Source: Pararhodobacter aggregans
GTDB lineage: Bacteria > Pseudomonadota > Alphaproteobacteria > Rhodobacterales > Rhodobacteraceae
NCBI RefSeq assembly: GCF_003075525.1
Contig: NZ_QDDR01000002.1
Coordinates: 124,001 to 188,000 of the forward strand
DNA: 64,000 nucleotides
Direction: 5' to 3'
Shown: positions 53,060-64,000 of the stretch, piece by piece
Position numbering within the stretch: position 1 is the stretch's first letter
How the letters are laid out: each line of letters starts with the position of its first letter
The notes under the pieces: generated by a model
Database searches by the model: none
Told to the model about the DNA's origin: nothing
What the model saw: the letters and a program-made list of their open reading frames with translations, nothing else
Position numbers and translations under genes: made by a program

Positions 53060-54363
53060 GCGCAGCGGCAAGCCCCCGGGCGGCCCGGCGTGCGGCGCGC
53101 CAGCAGGCCACGGCCGAAAGGCTGGCCGGCCTGACCCTGCCCACGGCCCCCGCCTGGCTGAAACCGGCGCGTGAGGCGGCCCTGGCCCGGGTGGCCGAGC
53201 TGACGCTGCCCGACCGGCGCGACGAATACTGGTCCTACACCAACCCCGAGAAGCTGATCTCGGCCGAGGTGCGCCCGGCCGAGGTGTTCAAGATCACCGA
53301 CGAGCCGCCGATGTATCAGGGCATCGACCGGCTGAAGATCGTCTTCGTCGACGGTGTCTTCTCGGCTGCGGACAGCGATCCGCTGGCGGGCGAGGGGCTG
53401 GAGATCACCCGGCTGGCCGAGTCGGCCGATATCCATTGGGCGAAGGATCTTTACGGCACGCTCGAAGCGATGGGCCAGTCGCCGGTGCCGCGCCCGCTGG
53501 CGGCGCTGAACTCGGCGCTGGCTACCGATGGCGTGCTGATCCGCGCCACCGGCAAGGTGAAGCGCCCGGTCTCGCTGATCTATCGCCGGGCGGGCCGCGA
53601 CAGCGCGGTGACGCTGCACCATGTGGTGAAGCTGGAAAAGGGCGCCGAGCTGACGCTGCTGGAAAACGGCCCCGTGGCCGCCCGCGCCTCGATGGTGATC
53701 GAGGCCGAGGTGGGCGAGGGCGCAGCGCTGCACCACGTCCGCACCATGGGCCGCGACCACGAACGCAAGGCCGTCACGCATGTCTTCGCCCGGGTGGCCG
53801 AGAAGGCGACGCTCAAGTCCTTCTCGCTGTCGATGAACGGCCGCCTGATGCGCAATGAGGTGATGGTCTGGCTGGCGGGCAAGGACGGCACCGCCCATGT
53901 CGCGGGCGCCGCGCTGGGCGAGGGGGCGTTTCACCACGACGACACCGTCTTCGTGGCCCATCAGGCGCCCGGCTGCGAAAGCCGTCAGGTGTTCAAGAAG
54001 GTGCTTCGCGACGGCGCGGTCGGCGTCTTCCAGGGCAAGATCCTGGTGGAACAGGCGGCGCAGCTGACCGATGGCTACCAGCTGAGCCAGTCGCTGTTGA
54101 TGGACGAGCGGTGCCAGTTCCTGGCCAAGCCCGAGCTTGAGATCTACGCCGATGACGTGAAATGCTCGCATGGCTCGACCTCGGGCGAGATCAGCGCCGA
54201 TCACCTCTTCTACCTGCGCGCCCGCGGTGTGCCGGAAGAGGAGGCGAAGCTGCTTCTGGTGCTGGCCTTCCTCGCCGAGGCGCTGGACGAGATCGACGAC
54301 GAGGACATCGCCAACGACATGCGGCTCAGGCTGCGCCGGTGGCTGGAGAGGCATTCGCACTAG
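53056..54363 (+). CDS. sufD: Fe-S assembly protein SufD
   Basis: A 435-residue SufD, the SufB paralogue of the scaffold. Evidence includes R-R-D-E-Y-W-S-Y-T near residue 55, A-E-K-A-T-L-K-S-F, H-H-D-D-T-V, Q-V-F-K-K-V, F-Q-G-K-I-L-V and the C-terminal K-C-S-H-G-S-T-S-G and L-F-Y-L-R-A-R-G motifs shared by SufB and SufD. The N-terminus is arginine- and alanine-rich. The ATG at 53056 overlaps sufC. Confidence 0.95.
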   Translation: MSAAASPRAARRAARQQATAERLAGLTLPTAPAWLKPAREAALARVAELTLPDRRDEYWSYTNPEKLISAEVRPAEVFKITDEPPMYQGIDRLKIVFVDGVFSAADSDPLAGEGLEITRLAESADIHWAKDLYGTLEAMGQSPVPRPLAALNSALATDGVLIRATGKVKRPVSLIYRRAGRDSAVTLHHVVKLEKGAELTLLENGPVAARASMVIEAEVGEGAALHHVRTMGRDHERKAVTHVFARVAEKATLKSFSLSMNGRLMRNEVMVWLAGKDGTAHVAGAALGEGAFHHDDTVFVAHQAPGCESRQVFKKVLRDGAVGVFQGKILVEQAAQLTDGYQLSQSLLMDERCQFLAKPELEIYADDVKCSHGSTSGEISADHLFYLRARGVPEEEAKLLLVLAFLAEALDEIDDEDIANDMRLRLRRWLERHSH

Positions 54364-54366
54364 GCC

Positions 54367-54858
54367 ATGGCGCTGACCACCGACATCCTCGCCAGCTATC
54401 GCCGTCCCCGGGCGGTGCTGCGCCGCCTGCGGGGCGACCGGCGCGAGGCCCGCATCCTGGTCTATCTGATGCTGGGCTGCGGGCTGATCTTCATCGCCCA
54501 ATGGCCGCGTCTGGCGCGCGAGGCGCATCTGGACGAGAGCGTGCCGCTCGATGCGCTGTTGGCCGGGGCGCTGTTTGCCTGGGTCTTCATCGCCCCCCTG
54601 GCGTTCTACGCGCTGGGGGGGATCCTGTCGCTGGTTCTGCGGCTGGCGGGGCCGGTCGACGGCTTCGCGCTGCGGCTCGGCGTCTTCTGGGCGGTGCTGG
54701 CGGCGGCGCCGCTGTTCCTGCTCTACGGGCTGGCCGCGGGCTTCATTGGGCCCGGGGTGCAAAGCCTCGTCCTGGGGCTGCCGGCGCTGGCCGCCTTCAT
54801 CTCGATCCTCGTCGCGGGCCTCAGGGTCGCGCTCGAGCCCGGCGCGCAGCCGGCCTAA
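54367..54858 (+). CDS. Yip1-like integral membrane protein 1
   Basis: A 163-residue protein with about four or five hydrophobic segments and an N-terminal P-R-A-V-L-R-R-L pattern common to small bacterial Yip1-domain proteins. It starts three bases after the sufD stop. Function unknown; it is followed by a second Yip1-like gene 11 bases later. Confidence 0.65.
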   Translation: MALTTDILASYRRPRAVLRRLRGDRREARILVYLMLGCGLIFIAQWPRLAREAHLDESVPLDALLAGALFAWVFIAPLAFYALGGILSLVLRLAGPVDGFALRLGVFWAVLAAAPLFLLYGLAAGFIGPGVQSLVLGLPALAAFISILVAGLRVALEPGAQPA

Positions 54859-54869
54859 GGAACCCGCCA

Positions 54870-55439
54870 ATGACCGAGGTTTTCCCGCTGATCCGCCTCT
54901 CGCTCGCCGATCCGGTCGAGGGCGGGCGGCGCATCATCGCCCTGAATCCGCCGCCCGTGATCCGCTGGATGCTGCTGGGGGCGGCGGTGCTGGTCTCGGT
55001 GGTGCTGCTCTACGTGCTGCCCGTGCTGATGGGCGAACATGACGTACTGCCCGCGCCCTTCGCCTTTGCCGCGACGCAGGGGCTGATGAACCTGATCGTC
55101 ATCGCCGTGGTGACCTTCGTCGGCCGGGCCTTCGGCGGGACGGGAAATTTCCTCGACGCGGTCTGGCTGGTCGGCTGGATGCAGATGGTGACGGCGGCGC
55201 TGCTGTTGGTGCAGGTCGTGGCGCTGCTGGTGCTGCCCTTCCTCAACATCCCGATCGGCGTGGCCTCGGTGGCGCTGTCGATCTGGGTGCTGGTCGGCTA
55301 TGTCTGTGCGCTGCACGGTTTCAAATCGCGCGTGACCGTGCTGGTCGGCGGTTTCATGACGCTGCTGATCCTCAGCTTCCTGCTGTCGATGGTCCTGCTG
55401 TTCCTGGGCTTCGCCCCGCCGGAGATTTCCAATGTATGA
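54870..55439 (+). CDS. Yip1-like integral membrane protein 2
   Basis: A 189-residue Yip1-family protein with five hydrophobic segments. The N-terminal D-P-V-E-G-G-R-R-I-I and the L-V-G-W-M-Q segment after the third helix suit the family. The open frame extends back through the previous gene, but only from 54870 is the product sensible. It overlaps sufS by eight bases. Yip1-type pairs are a recurring part of suf operons in related bacteria as far as I recall, but their role is unknown. Confidence 0.75.
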   Translation: MTEVFPLIRLSLADPVEGGRRIIALNPPPVIRWMLLGAAVLVSVVLLYVLPVLMGEHDVLPAPFAFAATQGLMNLIVIAVVTFVGRAFGGTGNFLDAVWLVGWMQMVTAALLLVQVVALLVLPFLNIPIGVASVALSIWVLVGYVCALHGFKSRVTVLVGGFMTLLILSFLLSMVLLFLGFAPPEISNV

Positions 55440-56652
55440 CGTTCAGGCGATCCGCCGCGACTTTCCGATCCTGTCGCGGCAGGTGAACGGCAAGCCGCTG
55501 GTTTATCTCGATAACGGCGCCTCGGCCCAGAAACCGCAGGTGGTGATCGACGCCATCGCGCAGGCCTATTCGATGGAGTACGCCAATGTCCATCGCGGGC
55601 TGCATTACCTCTCGAACCTCGCCACCGACAAATACGAGGCGGTGCGCGGCATTGTCAGACGTTTCCTGAACGCCGGGCACGAGGACGAGATCCTGTTCAA
55701 TTCCGGCACCACCGAGGGGATCAACCTGGTCTCCTACGGCTGGGCTGCGCCGCGGATGCAGGCCGGGGACGAGATCGTCCTCTCGGTCATGGAGCACCAC
55801 GCCAATATCGTGCCCTGGCATTTCCTGCGCGAACGGCAGGGCGTGAAGCTGGTCTGGGTCGAGCCCGAGGCCGACGGCTCGCTGGACCCCGCGCGGGTGC
55901 TGGCGGCGATCACGCCCAAGACCAAGCTGGTGGCGGTCACCCATATGTCGAACGTGCTGGGCACGGTGGTCGACATCAAGACCATCGCCGCCGGGTGCCG
56001 GGCGCGGGGCGTGCCGATCCTGGCCGACGGCTCGCAATCGGCGGTGCATATGCCGGTCGATGTGCAGGATCTGGGCGTCGATTTCTATCCGATCACCGGG
56101 CACAAGCTGTATGGCCCCTCGGGCTCGGGCGCGATCTACATCACCCGCGAGCGTCAGGCCGAGATGCGGCCCTTCATCGGCGGTGGCGACATGATCAAGG
56201 AGGTCACGCGCGATGACGTGATCTACAACGATCCGCCCCACAAGTTCGAGGCGGGAACCCCCGGAATCGTTCAGCAAATCGGTCTTGGCGTGGCGCTGGA
56301 CTACATGATGGGTCTGGGGATGGAGACTATCGCCGCGCATGAGCGCGCGCTGGCCTCCTATGCCCGCGAGCGGCTCAAGGGGCTGAACTGGCTCAACGTG
56401 CAGGGCGATGCGCCGGGCAAGGGCGGGATCTTCAGCTTCACCATGAACAACGGCGCGCATGCCCATGATATCTCGACGGTTCTGGACAAGAAGGGCGTCG
56501 CGGTGCGCGCGGGCCAGCATTGCACCGGTCCGCTGATGGAGCATCTGGGCATCAACGCCTCCTGCCGCGCCTCCTTCGCGCTCTACAACACCGAGGCCGA
56601 GGTCGACGCGCTGATCGAGGCGCTGGAGTTCTGCCACGACCTCTTCGGCTGA
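55432..56652 (+). CDS. sufS: Cysteine desulfurase SufS (group II)
   Basis: A 406-residue PLP enzyme with Y-L-D-N-G-A-S-A-Q-K-P, H-R-G-L-H-Y-L, S-x-M-E-H-H-A-N-I-V-P-W, the PLP lysine in T-G-H-K-L-Y-G-P and the short active-site loop R-A-G-Q-H-C-T. All are SufS-type. It delivers sulfur to SufBCD, normally through SufE or SufU, neither of which is present in the window. Last gene of the operon; a hairpin follows. Confidence 0.96.
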   Translation: MYDVQAIRRDFPILSRQVNGKPLVYLDNGASAQKPQVVIDAIAQAYSMEYANVHRGLHYLSNLATDKYEAVRGIVRRFLNAGHEDEILFNSGTTEGINLVSYGWAAPRMQAGDEIVLSVMEHHANIVPWHFLRERQGVKLVWVEPEADGSLDPARVLAAITPKTKLVAVTHMSNVLGTVVDIKTIAAGCRARGVPILADGSQSAVHMPVDVQDLGVDFYPITGHKLYGPSGSGAIYITRERQAEMRPFIGGGDMIKEVTRDDVIYNDPPHKFEAGTPGIVQQIGLGVALDYMMGLGMETIAAHERALASYARERLKGLNWLNVQGDAPGKGGIFSFTMNNGAHAHDISTVLDKKGVAVRAGQHCTGPLMEHLGINASCRASFALYNTEAEVDALIEALEFCHDLFG

Positions 56653-56653
56653 G

Positions 56654-56680
56654 GGCGCCCCGGCCCGCAACTCGGGCGCC
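56654..56680 (+). terminator. Terminator hairpin after sufS
   Basis: GGCGCCC (56654-56660) and GGGCGCC (56674-56680) form a seven-base-pair stem with a 13-base loop, directly behind the sufS stop and 66 bases before tRNA-Arg. Confidence 0.55.
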
Positions 56681-56746
56681 ATCGCCGTCCCAGGCCATTT
56701 CCCCCGTTGCAGCCCCGCGAACCCGGCGCTATACGGGGCGCAGGAA

Positions 56747-56823
56747 GCACCCATAGCTCAGCTGGATAGAGCGTTGCCCTCCGAAGGCAAAGGTCGCACG
56801 TTCGAATCGTGCTGGGTGCGCCA
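56747..56823 (+). tRNA. tRNA-Arg (CCG anticodon)
   Basis: Acceptor GCACCCA pairs with TGGGTGC; the D-arm AGCTCAGCTGGATAGAGC is standard. The anticodon stem TTGCC/GGCAA holds loop CTCCGAA, giving CCG. The T-loop is GTTCGAATC. Discriminator G and encoded CCA end at 56823. Confidence 0.95.
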
Positions 56824-56954
56824 TTTCTCTCGAAATTCCGAGATGCGCTGCCCCCCAACTCCTGGACTGGTTTTCGGCTGAGTGAAGCGGCTGTCTGCGC
56901 CTGCTGATCGGTTTCGATGGGGTTGAGGCAGACCACGGCGGGCGCTTGGCCGCC

Positions 56955-57120
56955 ACCGCACCTTGCCGCCCCGCGCGAGAATGCCTGTGGCACCCTTCAG
57001 CAGCACCTGCTTCCCGTGCGGGATCAGCGTCGGGTGCGCGCCCTGTTCGGCGGCCAGTTCCGCCTGCGGCGCTCTTGCGTCCAGCGCCGCCGCGCTTTGA
57101 CTGCCGCCTCGCGGTTCCTG
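56955..57120 (-). mobile_element. Degenerate IS3-type orfA (transposase helix-turn-helix) remnant
   Basis: Read on the minus strand, one frame gives [15 protein letters not shown] then [15 protein letters not shown]. This tracks the IS3-family OrfA consensus (H-P-T-L-I-H-x-W-K-x-x-L-L-E-G-A-x-x-I-F-x-R-G-G-K). The preceding A-A-V-K-A segment is in another frame, and nothing recognisable follows, so it is a short decayed fragment without ends. The rest of 56824-57300 holds no gene I can support. Confidence 0.6.
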
Positions 57121-57307
57121 GGTTTCGACCGGTCCTGATCGTCGTGCGCCTGGAGCCCCGCAGACGTCAGAGCGCAGCCTCGGTCACGCCCAGTTTCCGG
57201 GGGGCTCAAGGGAATGCCCTGTCACGCAGGCGCTTTCTCGCCCGGGTCGGCAAAAGGCACAAGGATCGGACCTTGCTGAGGAACCTGGAATACTTCCGCA
57301 CTACATG

Positions 57308-57336
57308 TTGACATGCGCCCGGTGGGGGTATCTATA
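57308..57336 (+). promoter_or_regulatory. nrd operon promoter
   Basis: A consensus TTGACA at 57308-57313, a 17-base spacer and TCTATA at 57331-57336 lie just before the cobalamin riboswitch. The transcript would start near 57343, leaving a 280-base leader before nrdH. Confidence 0.6.
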
Positions 57337-57344
57337 TGAAGTTG

Positions 57345-57515
57345 TCTTGGTGCCTGCGACTCGTCGTGGGTGAAAAGGGAAGCCGGTGCGAAACCGGCGC
57401 TGCCCCCGCAACTGTGAGCGGTAAGCCGAGGCCCGTTGTTCCACTGGCGCCCTGCGTCGGGAAGGAGGGCCGAAGCGTTTGAGCCGCGAGCCAGGAGACC
57501 TGCCAGGACGAGATA
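57345..57515 (+). ncRNA. Cobalamin (B12) riboswitch
   Basis: The conserved core is present in order: GGGAAGCCGGTGCGAAACCGG, GCTGCCCCCGCAACTGTGAGCGG, and the B12 box AGCCAGGAGACCTGCC at 57489-57504. CTCGTC (57360-57365) and GACGAG (57507-57512) can close the outer helix. It stands on the leader of nrdHIEF, so adenosylcobalamin should switch off the B12-independent ribonucleotide reductase. This implies a B12-dependent one elsewhere in the genome. Confidence 0.93.
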
Positions 57516-57568
57516 ACCGAACCGGTCGGTGGGCCCGGAGGCGTTGTGCAAATGCGGCGAGGCTGCAT

Positions 57569-57622
57569 GTGCCCCGCGTCCTCTTGTCTTCCGGCCACGG
57601 CGCCAGACCTGACTAGGGGCAC
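57569..57622 (+). promoter_or_regulatory. Riboswitch expression platform sequestering the nrdH ribosome site
   Basis: GTGCCCC (57569-57575) is perfectly complementary to GGGGCAC (57616-57622), which contains the only ribosome-binding sequence before the nrdH ATG at 57626. A second hairpin, ACCGA-N5-TCGGT, lies just behind the B12 box. Control of translation start is the likely mechanism. Confidence 0.5.
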
Positions 57623-57625
57623 GAC

Positions 57626-57847
57626 ATGAGCATCACCGTCTATTCCAAACCCGCCTGCGTGCAATGCACCGCCACCACCCGGGCGCTCGCCGCCAAGGGC
57701 CTCGCATTCGATCTGGTCGACCTGACCGAAGACGCCGAGGCGATGGCCCGCGTGACCGAGCTCGGCTATCGGCAGGCGCCGGTGGTGATGGCGGGCGAGG
57801 ATCATTGGGCCGGCTTCCGCCCCGACAAGATCGCCGATCTGGCCTGA
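57626..57847 (+). CDS. nrdH: Glutaredoxin-like protein NrdH
   Basis: A 73-residue thioredoxin-fold protein with active site C-V-Q-C and the C-terminal W-A-G-F-R-P-D-K-I typical of NrdH. It reduces the disulfide of the NrdE reductase subunit, usually with electrons from thioredoxin reductase. First gene of the riboswitch-controlled nrdHIEF operon; eight bases precede nrdI. Confidence 0.93.
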   Translation: MSITVYSKPACVQCTATTRALAAKGLAFDLVDLTEDAEAMARVTELGYRQAPVVMAGEDHWAGFRPDKIADLA

Positions 57848-58241
57848 GCCGACCGATGGGGGGCCTGGTCTATTACTCCTCGCGGTCGGGGAACACGCGC
57901 CGCTTCGTCGACCGGCTGGGTCTGGCGGCGATGCGAATCCCGATCGAGGGGGATGCCCCCTTGCCCGGCCCCCGCGCGCCCTTCGTGCTCATCACGCCCA
58001 CCTATGCCGATGGTCAGGGACGGGGCGCAGTCCACAAGCAGGTGATCCGGTTCCTGAACGACCCGGACACCCGCCGCCACCTGCGGGGAGTCATCGCCTC
58101 CGGCAATCGCAATTTCGGCGCGCTCTTCGCCTCGGCTGGGGATGTGGTGGCGCGGAAATGTGGTGTGCCGGTGCTTTATCGTTTCGAACTCGCGGGGACA
58201 GAGACGGATGTCGCCCGCGTCAAAGAGGGACTGGACAGGTT

Positions 58242-61411
<3,170 letters not shown>

Positions 61412-61488
61412 AAGCGGGGGACCAGTCCGGGGACCGGCCGTTGCCGTTTCGCGAAGGGCGTGGGGAAAGCGTCGGACTGGTGCAGAAA

Positions 61489-61510
61489 GGCCCGGCGTTG
61501 CCGCCGGGCC
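61489..61510. terminator. Bidirectional terminator between nrdF and gbcB
   Basis: A perfect GGCCCGGC-GTTGCC-GCCGGGCC hairpin (eight base pairs, six-base loop) lies between the convergent nrdF and gbcB genes and can end transcription from both sides. Confidence 0.65.
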
Positions 61511-61539
61511 CGAACCGTCAGCGATGACGAAAGGGCGTC

Positions 61540-63977
<2,438 letters not shown>

Positions 63978-64000
63978 TCATGCCGGCTGGTTTCCGGACT

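Overview
The window is high-GC bacterial chromosome and reads as an alphaproteobacterium of the Rhodobacterales (Rhodobacteraceae/Paracoccaceae). The clues are the IscR-like regulator with only one cysteine heading an isc/suf operon, an Irr-type iron box over that operon's promoter, a complete glgP-glgB-glgC-glgA-glgX-malQ-pgm glycogen block, TRAP and Liv-type transporters, and gbcAB betaine demethylation genes. The genus cannot be fixed from sequence alone. No phage, CRISPR array or intact insertion sequence was seen; the only mobile-element trace is a decayed IS3-type orfA fragment next to a tRNA-Arg.

Bases 1-26.5 kb are a large catabolic supercluster. A divergent unit on the minus strand carries a carotenoid-oxygenase-family dioxygenase and, beyond it at the window edge, an HxlR-type regulator. 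On the plus strand operon A (2.5-10.4 kb) encodes an alpha/beta hydrolase, a nitronate-monooxygenase-like flavoprotein, an acyl/aryl-CoA ligase, an SCP2-type thiolase, a three-gene TRAP transporter and a small ABM-type monooxygenase. Operon B (10.6-26.5 kb), in which almost every gene overlaps or nearly abuts the next, encodes two more carotenoid-type oxygenases, a lipocalin-like protein, a PaaN-type aldehyde dehydrogenase, a second flavoprotein/thiolase pair, a FadA-type thiolase, a second HxlR regulator, a LivHMGF ABC transporter, a second acyl-CoA ligase and a Tat-exported binding protein. The logic I infer is: import of a hydrophobic, double-bond-containing (possibly aromatic, stilbene-like or apocarotenoid) compound, oxidative C=C cleavage to aldehydes, oxidation to acids, CoA activation and thiolytic degradation. 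The substrate is unknown.

At 27-33.3 kb a DUF1330 gene, a frameshifted MOSC gene and a tRNA-Ser(GGA) precede a second specialised module: a GntR regulator, a MarR regulator, a class I glutamine amidotransferase divergent from a cytochrome P450, a glutamine-synthetase-like ligase and a [2Fe-2S] ferredoxin. This resembles pathways that gamma-glutamylate an amine before oxidising it. Several palindromic operators can be read directly.

From 33.5 to 46.5 kb the minus strand holds the glycogen metabolism block. An alpha/beta hydrolase follows, divergent from iscR-cysteine desulfurase-sufB-(small ORF, ybjQ, fkbM, small ORF)-sufC-sufD-two Yip1-like membrane proteins-sufS (47.5-56.7 kb). After tRNA-Arg(CCG) and the IS remnant, a cobalamin riboswitch precedes nrdHIEF (class Ib ribonucleotide reductase, 57.3-61.4 kb). 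The window ends with convergent gbcB and gbcA.
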